Notes under the pieces: model-generated
What the model was told of the DNA's origin: nothing
The model's input: the letters and a program-made list of their open reading frames with translations, nothing else
Databases searched by the model: none
In this document: in pieces, positions 21,692-35,111 of the stretch
Numbering within the stretch: the first letter of the stretch is position 1
Layout: the number at the start of each line of letters is the position of its first letter
Made by a program: the position numbers and the translations under genes
Source of the DNA: Eutypella sp. D-1
Lineage: Eukaryota; Ascomycota; Sordariomycetes; Xylariales; Diatrypaceae
NCBI GenBank assembly: GCA_023313575.1
Contig: JAJTTP010000005.1
Location: 2,930,976 to 2,994,975, forward strand
Reading direction: 5' to 3'
Length of the DNA: 64,000 nt

Positions 21692-24600
21692 ATGCGGTCG
21701 TCCAGCGTCTCATCGGGCACCATTGGACCCAACTCCACAACACGCCAATTAACAGCGTCAGAGGTACAAGCAGCCGCGCAAGGAGCGAACGATGGGTCAA
21801 CCCAACAAGACCCCCTTGGTTTACGTGTTATACACCGTCCACCGGGCGAGTACAGAGTCGTGGACATCGTCTTCGTGCACGGACTGGGAGGCAGCAGCCG
21901 TATGACGTGGTCGCATGAGCGCAACCTGGACTTCTTCTGGCCGCTGCAGTTTCTATCTCGTGAGCCTGAAATCAACGAGGCACGGATTCTTACATTTGGA
22001 TACAATGCCAACTTCCGCCCAGGGAGCAGCAAGAACAAGATGTCAGTCCTAGACTTCGCCAAGGACCTCCTATACGACCTCAAGTATGCCCGAGACGATT
22101 CCGTGCCGGGGTCAGAAGACCTAAGAATGGGAGAGGTTAGAAGCCCTGCCGCACATAGAACTTAGTATGAAGCTTACTACGTATAGCGCCCTATCATATT
22201 TATTGTCCACTCCATGGGTGGACTCATCGTGAAAGAAGTACGTGGAAGAAAGCCACCGTAGCCCATTGATACAAGGAGGTCTTAACAGCGTGTACTAATG
22301 CAGTCCGACAGGCCTACATGCAAGGACAGTATGATCCAACGTACATCCCTATTGTAAAAGCAGTCACTTCCATTATTTTTCTCTCGACACCACACCGCGG
22401 AACTAACCTTGCCGAGACCCTTAATCGCATATTACAAGTCTCGTTCGTAGCCAATCCAATGCAATTCATTTCCGAACTTGCAGCTGGGTCACAAACTCTT
22501 CAGAAGCTTAACGAGCAGTTCAGGCACGTGGCTCCGAAGCTCCAGATCGTCTCATTCTACGAGACACGTCCCACCACGATGCTCAAGAAAAGTCAAGTCG
22601 TATGTGAAGTACCCCTGATCAAGCCAGCCGGGATCTGACCGCGTGGGTAGATGGTGCTGGAAAAGGACTCATCTGTGCTGGGATATCCAGGAGAGATATC
22701 AAAGCCCCTCGACGCAGATCATCATGGCGTCTGCAAATATGCAAGTCAGGAGGACCCGCGATACATCACTGTGCGAAATGTCCTCAAGACACTTATCGGT
22801 AAAGCCAAGTCAGAAGGTGACGTACCGACCTCCGAAAAGTGAAGGTCTGGACTAATACAAATGAGTGCGCGCTTCACCCCCTTTGCAGACCGGAAAGCGT
22901 CATCGAAGGTGGCCGGCTCGCCCAATCCAAATTTCAAGGAATACCTGTGTATAACGGAATCTCCAGACGCAGACTATAATTTTTTCCGAGATCGATGGAC
23001 GCCGGGCACTTGCAATTGGATTGTTAGTCATGAGACGTTTGGTGGATGGATCGGAGACACACGCTGTAGACCTCGAGTTCTGTGGGTCAATGGCAATGCG
23101 GCCAGCGGGAAGTCGATACTCTCTTCGTTCGTGATCAACCACCTCGTCCAGCTAAGACTGCCGTGCTACTATTTCTTTATGCGCTTCACGTCCCAGGAGA
23201 AACGAGGAATCAGTATGTTACTGCGGTCTCTGGCCTTCCAACTCGCCGAGTCTATGCCGGACTACGAAGAGAAGCTTCGCCAGCTCGAAGCGGCGGCGCC
23301 GGACCTCAAAACGGCGGACTACCGAAACGTATGGCAATGGCTGTTCAAGCAAACCCTGTTCCAACTGAATATCGTTCACCCCATCTACTGGGTGATAGAT
23401 GGTGTCGACGAAGCAGACCGTCCGGGGTCGGTTATACGACTCTTTTCAGAGCTGCATTCGACTACTGCCCCCATTAGACTGATGGTCGTCAGCCGGCGAA
23501 CCCACGAGATATCCTCAGCTTTCCAGAAACTCGCAAAGCAGGTCCACCTAGAGACCGTGCAAACTGAAGGAAACACAGTAGATCTACGGTCGTACATCGA
23601 TCACGAGATCGATCTTGCGAGCGTCGCAGCGTATAAGGAGGAGGTTACTGCCCGCCTTATCAGTCGTGCCAATGGTAACTTCCTTTGGGTGCATCTCGCC
23701 GTGCAAAAAATCAACGCATGCCACACCAGGCCAGATGTCGAGAATGCTCTGAATGAGCTCCCGTCAGGCATGGAAGCCCTATACGATCGTATGGCTGCAT
23801 CAGTTCGTAATCAGTCCCATGCCAATGACAGGAAACTAGGCCATGCCATATTAGGGTGGGCAACTTGTACGCGGCGGCTCTTGAGCGTCGAGGAGCTCAG
23901 CGACGCTCTGGGAAATAACGGTGTCCTCGAAATCCATAGGACAATAGGCGATCTATGTGGCGGGTTTGTGACTGTTGACCACGAGGGCAAGGTGGCCATG
24001 GTCCACGAGACAGCCCGGAGCTATTTGATGCGCGGCACGGGGAGAGACCAGCCCTTATCCATTGACCTCAAGGCTACTAGCGACATGCTCTTCAGAAGAT
24101 GTATTGCGCGCCTGACAGACCCGAGCTTGAGGGGTCAGGTCAACCGAAACCGGCCTCCGGCTTTGCTCGACTACGCTACAAATGCGTGGTGCCATCACCT
24201 TTCTCTTGCCCCGGTTACTGACCTCAATAGCCTCGAGGCCGTGGTGGGCTTCCTGAGAGGGCCGCACGTCTTAACATGGATTTACATTGCCGCTAGAGGG
24301 GGTAATCTCCGCGCACTGGTCACCGCATCGCGCCACTTGGCAGACATCGCAACAAGATTGCGCAAGATAAGCGAGGAGTCGGTAGCGCACCGTCAAGCAG
24401 CTGCGGTCTTCGAAGGTCGGGCCACAGACCTAGTAAAGATTGTCGGCAAATTCGGCAGCAGCTTGACACAGCACCCTGACTCTATTTACAAACTTATCCC
24501 GCCCTTTTGTCCGGTAGGCTCCATGGTGTATCAACAATTCGGCCGCAGGGAGAGCCGCGCGCTTAACGTCTCAGGATCGGCGACAGGTGCGTGGGATGAC

Positions 24601-26748
24601 TGCCTGACGCGCTTCTCCATGGTTGAGGGGGCCGTAGCGTCGTCGGTTATCGCGGCCGGCAGTAGGATCGCGATTCTCACGGTGGTGCGCAGGACAAGCC
24701 AAGTAGTTCTCTATAATGCGACTACCTTCGAAGAACAGAGGCGGCTTACACATCCCGAACGCGTGCTGTGTATTCAGTCTAACAAATTGGGTAACCTCAT
24801 CGTCAGCTATGGATACTTAACCACGCGGGTATGGGACCTGGCCACCGGTGAATGTTTAAAGACCATTCAGAACCCGGGAAGACGACCCCGGCCGCAAAGC
24901 ATCCTCTTTACTGACAAGCACAACACGGTACTCGTATGCGGCGAAGATCGGCGTGTGCGGGGCTTCCCTATCGACGGCGACTGTGTAGACGGATGGATGC
25001 TGCATTCACAAATAGATGAGCAAAGCCTAGACAATACTACAGTCAATTTCCCAATATGCTCCGCGCTAAGTCCGGACGGCAACATGATTGCGTTCGGTTA
25101 CCGGAACCATCCGCTCACCGCCTGGGAACTGGAACCACCGATGTTGCTAGGGCAGTGCAATCTGTCATTAAACGCGATGGACATGACCATCGAGGACAAC
25201 ACATGGGGCGAGGTCTTCCGGCTTGCGTGGCATCCTTTCAGCGGCGAAATCTTCGGCTTAACCTTAGTGGGGCTGTTGTTCCGGTGGTATCCATATGACG
25301 AAGAGGCGAATGCGACCGTCGATACTGGTGCTGACTGTCTCGCAGTCAGCTGGGACGGCTCCTTGATCGCTACGGGCGACGCAGTAGGTACCATCAAGAT
25401 ATACGCGACCGCCGACTTTTCATTATTATACCAACTAGCATCACAAGACCCCATAACCCACCTCTCTTTTAGCACTGACTCTAGACGCCTTTACGACATA
25501 CGAGGAGCTTACGGGAACGTATGGGAGCCCAGCACTCTTGTCCGCCTCGCAGATTGCTCGGACCATGGAAGCGACTCGTACAGTGAGACGGAGAGTCTTG
25601 CAAAAACCTCTCTGTACCCAGAACATCACCTGGCCCGGGTTGACAGCGTGATTACGCTGGCGAGCCAGTCAGTAGGGCCGCTATATTGCTACGGGACCGA
25701 GGATGGTGTCGCTGTCTTGTGTGAAGTAGGCCGTGGGAAGGTCTGCGAGCTGGAGAGACTAGCCAGCTACATGCCTATCGAGCAGATGGCCTGGAGCGGC
25801 GACGGTTGCCTTGTTGCGCTTTCCGACCTAAGCGGACGGCTTGTGATTAAAAGAGTGGGTAGGTCGGAAGCACATCATGATACTTGGCGGGTAACCCATG
25901 AATCCGAAGTTGCCATCCCGCCGGAGCGTGGCCATATTAGCCAGCTCATATTCCACGCTACGGGTCATGGATTATTCATATCCACAGCAACGGCTTTGTT
26001 CTCCCTAGATCTCAAGTCAGGTGTTTTGTTAGAGTCAGCCCTGGAACCAGAGGTCTCCCGTGTCAAGTGGATGTGCCACCCTACGATTGCCGATATCCTG
26101 CTCGGGTTTGGTGCAACTATGGTGCATGTCTTTAACTGGACCGATCTCCTCGCAACTGGAGCATACACCTACTTCACTACACAAGTCGACATCCTATCCA
26201 CAAGTTCGCCGCCATCGACAGCAGAAGGGCACGCTGGAAGCTCTAGCGGAGAACTTGAGGTAGTCGAAAGCCTCATTCCCAATATTGACTCTGGCCAGGT
26301 CTTGCTAGGCCTGTCATTACCTCCGGACACGTCAGGCCGCGAAAAAAAGCGATATCTATTATTCAACAGTGAGAACCTCCCTAGCCTCATCAGCGGTGAG
26401 ACACATATGCCAGAAGTCAATACGGTACCATGCACCGCTCTGGAAGAGGATCTCGTCTCACGCATACGACAGCCGCTCGCTTTCCTGTCCCGTCGGAGAC
26501 TGGCCTTCCTTGACGTGGACCGTTGGGTCTGCACCTGGCGTCTGCCTAGTATACCTTCATCCTTGCCTGCTGTAGGGATAGGATACTCCGGACCGGGACG
26601 GAATAGTATCGAGAGACACTACTTTCTCCCCGGGGATTGGGCGGTAGGAAATGACGCCCGGCTTTGTACTATATCGCCTGATGGGACCTTTTTTTGTCCC
26701 CGAAATGACGAGGTGGCCACTGTTCAGTCTCTGAAGTTAAAAAAGTGA
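21692..26748 (+). CDS. NLR-type protein: lipase-like (SesB-type) domain, NACHT NTPase, beta-propeller-like repeats, 1,602 aa
   Basis: The exons are 21,692-22,135, 22,187-22,237, 22,312-22,599, 22,651-22,816 and 22,889-26,748, with introns of 51, 74, 51 and 72 bp, all phase-consistent. Residues about 55-300 form an alpha/beta-hydrolase fold: FVHGLGG (62-67), nucleophile elbow IVHSMGGLIVKE (Ser157), STPHRGTNLAET (190-), and DADHHGVCKYASQEDPRY with the probable catalytic His285/286. Residues about 340-620 are a NACHT NTPase: P-loop GNAASGKS (385-392), Walker B WVIDGVDEAD (484-). From about residue 900 to the end there are degenerate WD-like blades (TRVWDLATGECLKT near 963, AVSWDGSLIATGDAVGTIKI). 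This layout matches fungal NOD-like receptors with a SesB-type effector domain, implicated in non-self recognition and heterokaryon incompatibility. The second intron could alternatively end six bases earlier at GCAG with a shifted donor. An earlier out-of-frame ATG at 21,624 leaves the start open. All catalytic residues look intact. Confidence 0.9.
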
Positions 26749-27001
26749 AAACAAACGAAGACTTTCCTAGGACCCAATGATATAGCTAATGAATTAATAA
26801 ATGTTAACCTTGTACCTTACCGTTATACTTATGTTACCTTTAAACACCTTCAGAGCACTTTGTAGCACCGATATTCGATATAAATATATTTCATACCTAG
26901 GTATGTAAATACGTATATAATTTTATTCACAGTTTTCATTATGGTAATTGTTAATCTTGTAACTATTGTTGGTGGATTTGTCTGCTTTATTGCTTTACAC
27001 C

Positions 27002-27667
27002 TTAATTCTTACTTCTCTTCCTCCGCCATTGTGCCCCTTTTACACGACTGATTATAACACAGATGTTTATAAGCAAACTAATAACGACAGAGAAAATTGT
27101 GAAATACCAGCCATAGCCAACTGCATCAACAAGTGGCTGAAGGACAGCGGCAGAGGCGGCACTTATGCCACACCTAATAACTTGACCGGCGGCATACGCT
27201 GTGCTTGACTGATTTGGAAAGATATCGATTAGCAAAGCGCTGGCCGTATGGCTTAACAGTGTTGAGACCCCGCACACGAAGAACTGTAGAATGATTGGGA
27301 TCGAGGGGTGGACTTGGAAGTGCACTGCCCAGCCGTAACCAGCTACCAGAGCCCCCTCGGCAAGAACGAAAACCAGATAGTTCCGGTATCTAGCCGCCTC
27401 GATAGGAAAGTCGTCTTGAATAGATTCCTTCTGAGTTTCAGCATAGTTCCTGTCTACTAGCTTCCCTGTAATAAGCCCCCCTAGTGTCATGCCCGCTAAT
27501 CCCGGCAAAAATGCAAGTCCGATATAAAGCTTATTATACGCATATATCTTTGCAAATATGACAGGAATCGCAACTTGGAAGGTGTAGTAAACGGAGTATG
27601 ACCCGGCCACAGTCCATAACACGGCAGCAGCCATCTTTCTCCTTTTCATTTTTCTCACTTTAACCAT
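27002..27667 (-). pseudogene. C-terminal half of an MFS transporter, 5' end replaced by a LINE
   Basis: The frame encodes about 210 residues of transporter followed by a stop. It has six hydrophobic helices, the first being AAAVLWTVAGSYSVYY and the last TIFSVVISLLINICVII, with the MFS loop motif GGLITGKLVDRNY and a basic tail RRKRSKN. This resembles the last six helices of DHA1/QDR-type drug-proton antiporters, whose full length is about 500 residues. The N-terminal half is missing. The first 12 codons (MVKVRKMKRRKM) come from the 5' end of the adjoining LINE, because bases 27,632-27,667 align without gaps to the 5' end of the LINE at 43,024-49,467. The gene is therefore broken. The remaining part shows no RIP-type stops. 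The missing half was not found in the window. Confidence 0.85.
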
Positions 27668-30600
27668 TATTAAAACTTTTATTTATATATAAAACCTTTA
27701 TATCGTAAGCTTTATTTATTTCGTACCTTTAAATTAGGTATACCCGTAAATATTAAAAATATTAAAACCGCCGCCTTTTTAACTTTAAACTCCCCCGTAA
27801 TAAAACATTAAACGCTTAATTTTTAAAACATTTATAATAATTATCCGCATTTATAATACCGCTCCCGTAATAATAGCATTATTAAAGTCCGTACCCGTAC
27901 CTGCCTTTAATAAAAAAATAAATACGGATATATATAAATTTAAAACCTTATTTAAACGGCATAAAATTAATAAGCTTTTAAAACCGGTTCTTTTTATTTT
28001 AAAAACCCCGAAAAACGTATTAAATAATTTTATATTTTTTTTAATCCGCGTATTACGGGGAAAAAAAAAATAACGATAAAAATAAAGTTTAACGTATTAT
28101 TTATTTTATCCGCTTATTTAAATATTAGTTTTAAAGATTATAATATAAAAACATACGTAATATAAATAAAAATATCCCGTAAACTGGTAAAAAAAATGGC
28201 AATTAAAATTACGAATAACTTAAACCTTAAATTTACCGGCTACGTAATTATTAATATTATTAATATTAACATTATTAATATTAAAAAGCATGGAATATAA
28301 AAGCTTAACGGCTTTATTTAATTTTAATACGTTTTACTTTTTACCTTTTTTATTAATACCCCCCGATAAAGGTTATTTACCGGGGCCCTAATTAATAATA
28401 ATATTAATAACAGGTTAACACGTTTAATTTAATTAATTTAACCAGTATTACGTATATTATATATAAACGTAACGGTAACGGCGGGGCTAATAGGGGAAAA
28501 TTATATATTAGTCCAATCGCGGAAACGCCAGAAATAGTAATAATAACTAATGTATTAAATAAAAGCGAAAATGGCCTTACCCCCCCTGGCTAAAAAATCT
28601 AAACGGGGGAAAACCTTAATTAATACTTAAACCGCCGCTTTTTCCTTAAATTAAAGGATAACTATAAATAAGCAATATTTAAATTAATAAATGTTAAAAT
28701 GGCCATAATAAAACTTTTAAACGTTAACTTAATAAAAATTATAAAAGCGTAAAAAATTAAAATAAGCTAAACGTTTATTATTAAAAATAAAACAGTTTAT
28801 TAATATATATAAAACCGCTTTATTACCGTAAATAAAACGGGTATATGCTTTAAAAAATTTAAATAATAATTTTTATATATTTTATAAAAAATACCCGAAA
28901 CTTTTTATACCGGTAATAGGTCGAAATTAATCGATAAAATTATTTAGTATAAAATTATTATATAATCTGGCTTAAAACTTATTAATTTTTATAAAATTAA
29001 CCGTATCGTATTAAAGTCCTCGCTTTAAAAATAAATAATAACTTTTTTTCGTAAAATTAAAAGTTTTAAAGTTTTTAACTTTAAACCGGTTAAATTTTAA
29101 AAAAAAACCCCGAAAATTATATAATACGGCCGTTATTTAAATTTTTATAATAAACGTAATTATAATAAGCTCGAGAAATATAAATAGTATAACCGGAAAG
29201 TTTATAATAACCTAAAAATATATTAAGCCCATTTTAAATGTTTTAATTATAATAACCCTTATATTTATAATAACTTTTCTTACCCCGCCCGTTTTATTAA
29301 AAAAAACGGGTAAATTATTAAACCTATTTACGCCTATTTTATATTTATTAAATAATTGGGTTAACGATAATATTTAAAAGTTATTTAAATAATAGTAATA
29401 AAAACATTTTAACCGTAATTATTAATATTTTAACGAAAAACCGAAACTTAATAATTTAATAAGTATAAATATTTTTTAAAACATTTACGTAAATATTTAA
29501 AAAACTTAAAATAATTATCACCACCTTAACCTTAAAACTTTAAACGTTTTAACCCTAACTTTAATTTTCTTTATAACGGTTAGAATCTTATTTTTTAACT
29601 TATTTTAAAAATAATAACCCGATAAACGCCGATTAGGAAAAATATTACTTAAATACCGGCTAATCCGATTATAAATTTAAATTAAACCTTAAAAATAAAA
29701 ATAAAACTTTCCCGGATAAAATAAAAAGTTTAAAATCCAGTTATAACCTAAAGGCTTTTATACGGATAAGGGAAAAACTTACGGTATAACGTAAAAATGG
29801 CCTTCCGCCGGGATAGAAATTAATAACCCGATATAACCGTATTTATTTCCAAGATATAAAAAATAACCTTTATTAAATAAATATTAAAAAAAATAAATAT
29901 AATAAACTTATAATCCGAACTGGTAATACCTTTTAATACTTACGTTTATTACGGCTTATAAAATAAAAAAAAACCGGGAATTAATAAAAGTTATAAATTA
30001 TTATTTATAACGTAATATTTATAAATAAAGAAAATATTTTTATATTATTTAAATTAACGTCCGTAAAAAACCGGTAATATATAATATTATTTTAAACACG
30101 GTAATTAAAGTTAAAACCGACGTTATTTTAATATAAAAACCATAAACGTAAATTAAAATAACCGATAATAAAAAACTGACTAAAACCTACTTAAAATATA
30201 ATATTTTTTCTTTTACAAAAAACTGAATCTTTTAAATATTATAAATGCTTACGTATATATAACGGGACCTTAATATATAAACCATATAATTTTGCCTTTT
30301 TATTTTTTTAAACGTATACGTAATAAAAATTAATAACGTTGAAATAGTTAATATTTATATCGATTAAATAAACCTTTATTTATTTTTTATACTTTTTAAA
30401 AATTAAAAACTATTTAATAAACGATACGTTAAAAAAGATTTTAATACGGTATATTAAATGTAATAACTAAGCCATTACCGTTATAAAAAACCAGATATTA
30501 AAATAATAAAATAAATAAAAATATAATTACTTAACGTTTTTAATTTAAAAACTTTTATTTATATAACAAATAATACGTTAAATTTAATATTATTAAATAT

Positions 30601-33600
30601 TTTACAGGTAATAACAGCGGTTAATAATATTTTATATACCGGCTCCGATTATTATATTATAATAACCAAAATACCGATAAACCCCCCCGAAAAATTACCA
30701 CGTATTAAATTAAATTTCTTTAAAAAAGCCCGGTTACGTTTTTTTTAGCTAATATATTTATATTAAAAATAAAACCTTAATAACCTTTTTTCTTAAACGA
30801 ACTTAATATTTAAAATAAAAACGGAAACATTTATTAACGCTTTATTAAAAATATTAAAACGGATTATAAAAGTTATAAGCAAATTAAAACATAACCGCGG
30901 ACGGGATATTATTTAATAAAATAATAATTATAAAAAAGTTATAACGCGTTTAAAACGGGTATACCAGGAAAGCGACGTAAAAAAGTAAACGCTAATTAAA
31001 ATATAAAAGAAAATAATACGGAAAGTTAAAAAATAACATTAAAATAAATTTATTACCGAAACTAATAACGATAAAAATATTTTTAAAATTATCGGTTAAT
31101 ATAAGTTTAAAAATAATTTCCGTTTATTATTAATAAAAAATAAAGATAAAATAATTACCGATACGGAAAAGAAAATTAACTTATTACGTTATAAGGTACT
31201 GGTTTTATAAACGGCCGGCGGGGATATTATAAACCTTTAATAATTATTATAACCATAAAATTAAAACGAGCTTAATTACGAAAGCATTTAATAAATTTAT
31301 TTTAATCTTTTATAAAACCTTTAGGTATTAATAACGGAAACGGAAAACGCGTATATCCGTACCTTATTTACGGCATTTAATAAAAACGGGTTAATAATTA
31401 TATTATTATAATTAACTTAATTAGTAATCGGTAAAACAGTACGTATATTATATAAAATATATTTACGCCATAATTATTACTTATAAGTTTTTAAAATAAT
31501 AAAAATAATTATGCTCCCGAAAATAAGCAAATTTAATTTTATTAAATTTAAATCTTAAAAACTTATATCTTTATTTTTATATTTAAATAAAAAATTAAAA
31601 GAATTAATAATTAAACGTATAACGATATAAACCTTACGTTATAAAATATTTTACCCGTAATAATTCGGCGCTTTCTTTAAAAAATTAATAATCGATTTAG
31701 TTATTTATATAATTTATAATATTAAATAAACGTTTATTTACGAAAATATCGCGTCGTTATTAACTATAAACGTATTAAAAGCTTTTAATATTATTTTATA
31801 TAACCGTTTTATTTTCCGGTTAAAATAATAAAAATAAAATATAAAACTTATATAATAAATAAATTCCTTTATAACGGATTAATAAACCGTTATCTGCATA
31901 AAAAACGTTATTATCGACCCGATCCTTTTATTTTATAACGTATTATAAAGTTCCCCCATATCTTTTATCTTTTTTATGTTATATATTAACCCGGTATTAT
32001 AAAAAGAATTAATACCCGATACTAAGTTCGGATATGCGGACGATATCGTTATTTTATGTATTAACCTTATAACTTATTATATAACTGTAACATTAGTTAC
32101 GGACATAAATAATATATTTAATTAAAGAAAAAATAACGTTTTACTTTTCGATTTAATTAAATATAAGCTTAAATATTTTTATAAAAATAAAATACTTAAA
32201 ACCGAGGCGGTTATTAATAAAACTTTTAAGGTCGAAGTTTTAAAAAATTTAATCCGATAATTTAACGTTTTTTTTAATTTATAATTTAATTTTAAGGAAT
32301 ACGTTATTAAATAAAATAATAAAACGTTATATATAATTAATTATATATAATACTTTAATAAAATCGTATACGGGTCCTTTTTAAATAAAACCGTTAAAAC
32401 CGTTAAAGCTTATATAATACCGATCGTAATATACGTTATAAAAACCTAATAATTAAGCTTTTAACGCCTTTCGGTTAAAAACGTATTTAAACCGGCCGAT
32501 ATTAAAATAAGCTTATTTATAAATAAATTAAATAAATTACTTAAAATCGCCGTTAAAACCGCGTTACGCGTTTAACGTATTACCCGTACCATTATTTTTT
32601 ATAAAAAATCGGGGATATTATTAATAAAAATATTTTTACGTAAATTAAATTAAAATATTTAACACGTTTTCGGATATTAAATAAAAGTTACCCCGTAATT
32701 ACCTGGTTATTTTATTTTAAAAAAAATAGCCGATATATTTATAATTAACCGATATAGCATTAGCCTGTTTTTATTTATTCCTTTTTATAAAACGTTAACC
32801 ATTATTACTTATGCCTTTTTTTTCCGATAAAAATAAAAAGATTAAAATATATAAAAAATAGCTATCTTTTTTTTTATTAACGGACTTAGTTATTTATTTT
32901 AATAGCTTTAAAGTTAACCGTATAAATTAAAGGTTTATATTTTATTAAAATAATAAACTTAAACTTTTTTACGCCGTTTATAAATTATTAACTTAAATAA
33001 AAACTTTCGATAAAAAAATAATAACCGCGTATAAAACGGTATAATAAATAAATAAAAATTAATATAACCTTAACTTTTTAATAACCGGTTTATATTTTTA
33101 TATTAATAATACGGCGGTTATATAACACCTTTTCGGTTACTTATTTAATAATTTATAAGCAGATTTTTTAACGTTTTACGAAACGGTTTTTTATATACGC
33201 TTATTTACTATTTTTATCCAATAGGCGTTAAAGTATAAAAATATCGATAATAACGAAACGGTAAACGTTTAAGTTAAGTTTAAAACTATTTAATACTTTA
33301 ACTCCGGCGGTATTATAACTTTAACCCATTTTAAACGTATTATAAAAAAAAGGTATAAATTTTTTTTCGCCGAATAATGGCTTCGAAATACCTTTTTATC
33401 GTATATACGATAAGATTTACCGTATAAAAAACCTTTACCCGAACTTTTTTTTTTACGTTTAATATTATATTACTTTTTTATAAAATAATCGGGTTATAGC
33501 GATTTTATTAAATATTATTAACGTTTTAAATATAATATATTTTACTTTTACCGGTATAAAAAAAAAAAATTACCGGTTACGTTTTCGATTACGATATTAT

Positions 33601-34055
33601 AAAAAATATTTTTTATTTTATAACTTAACCCGGTTATAAAACGATTTAATCTTTTAATTATAAAAGCTATTTTACCTTTTTAACCTTTTTCGATAAAGCC
33701 AGGCCTTATTTAATAAGTTAAATAAAGCGCGTAATAAAATACGGTAAGTTTTAAAACTATTTATTTTAAATAACGGGTAGGATAACCGAGGTAGGATCGG
33801 AAAATTCGAAAATAAACGGCAAGGCTTTAAAAAGGGATAACCGTAAGTAAATAAATGGCGGAGGATTCCTTATATTAACTGTAACACGTTAATACGGTCC
33901 TTTCCCCCGGGAAAGGGCTTACTCCAGCCGTTTTATACATTACACAATATCGGCACCCAGCTACCCCAGGTATAACCCTACATATAGGCTTACAGTAAAT
34001 AGCCCTAGATAGCATGGTCCACCCGGACGTAAAATACATCATCATTATCATCATT
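27632..34055 (+). mobile_element. LINE copy A, full length (about 6.4 kb), Tad1-like, RIP-mutated
   Basis: The 5' end matches the 5' end of copy C without gaps from CATCTTTCTCC onward. The 3' end is GGTCCACCCGGACGT followed by AAAATACATCATCATTATC. Coding remnants show a non-LTR retrotransposon. A gag-type zinc knuckle lies at 29,239-29,277 (CFNYNNPYIYNNF, readable as C-x2-C-x3-H-x4-C with C-to-Y/F and H-to-Y changes). The reverse transcriptase core FGYADDIVIL at 32,027-32,056 has YADD intact. An RNase H-like remnant (FYINNTAV) lies near 33,093. Stops are frequent. No target-site duplication is found: the left flank is the MFS gene and the right flank is the interior of copy B. Confidence 0.85.
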
Positions 34056-34683
34056 AAACGTAATAATGGTAACGGGGTTAATAAAGGAAAATTATATTTT
34101 AATTTAATTGCAGAAAATGCGATAACATTAAAAGTAATAATAATTATTAATATATTAAACGGAGGCGAAAATAGCCTTACCCTTTTTTAATTAAAAAGTC
34201 TAAACTAATAAAGATTTAAATTAATATTTAAACCGTTATCTTTTTTTTAAATTAAATAAAAACCACGAATAAATAATATTTAAATTAATAAATATTAAAA
34301 TAATTATAATAAAGTTTTTAAGCCTTAATTTAACGGAAATTATAAAAGCGTAAAAATTTAAAATAAACTAAACGTTTATTATTAAAAACGAAATAACTTA
34401 TTAATATGTATAAAATCGTTTCACCGTTTTAAACGAAATAAATATACGTTTTAAAAAATTTAAATAATAATCTTTATATATTTTATAAAAAATATTTAAA
34501 ACTTTTTATACCGGTAACGGATCGAAACCGGTTAATAAAGTTATTTAATATAAAATTGTTATGTAATCTGGTTTGAAATCTATTAATTTTTATAAAATTA
34601 ACCGTTATATACCGGGCTCCCCGTTTTAAAAATAAATAATAATTTTTTTTAAAAAGTTAAAAGTTTTAAAGTTTTTAACTTTA

Positions 34684-35111
34684 TATAACGGCCGGTTTAT
34701 TCTTAACTTATAATCCAGGCAAAGGTTTATATTAACAAGAATATTAAAAGATTTAAGCAATAAATAATTACGTTTAATAATAGCAAAAAGGAAAGCGCTT
34801 TAAATAACCAAGTTATATTATAAATTAATAAACTTAAGAATTATTTAAAAAAAAGGTAATAAATATAATTATATACTATTTATATCCTTTATTCCTAATA
34901 CCGGAATATAATATTAAATATTAAATCGTTAAAATAATTAAGCTATTTAAGTTATTTAAAATTATTAAAATAATTAAGTTATTTAAGCTATCCTTTTTAT
35001 TACGTAACTTAAATATAGCTTATTTTATTATAACTATCCTTTTTAATATTATAGTGAAAGATTATTTATACTAATCCTATTTAAACCTAATAACTTAATT
35101 AAGTTATAATA
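34684..35111 (-). repeat. 3' LTR (left copy), 428 bp
   Basis: It starts TATAACGGCCGG and ends AGTTATAATA on the plus strand; the standard TG...CA ends have become TA...TA by transitions. It aligns end to end with 41,795-42,222 at equal length, with differences dominated by C/T and G/A. Confidence 0.9.

Noticed and set aside
22318..22855. Separate small genes at 22,318-22,638 and 22,651-22,842
   Set aside because: Phase-consistent introns join them into the NLR gene, and together they complete its hydrolase domain.
1..27000. tRNA and rRNA genes
   Set aside because: No cloverleaf-compatible A/B-box pairs or rRNA segments were recognised by eye; a covariance-model search was not possible.
33900..34060. 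CRISPR-like or satellite array suggested by recurring GGACGTAAAATA...TCATCATT blocks
   Set aside because: They are the 3' ends and short-repeat tails of separate LINE copies, spaced kilobases apart.
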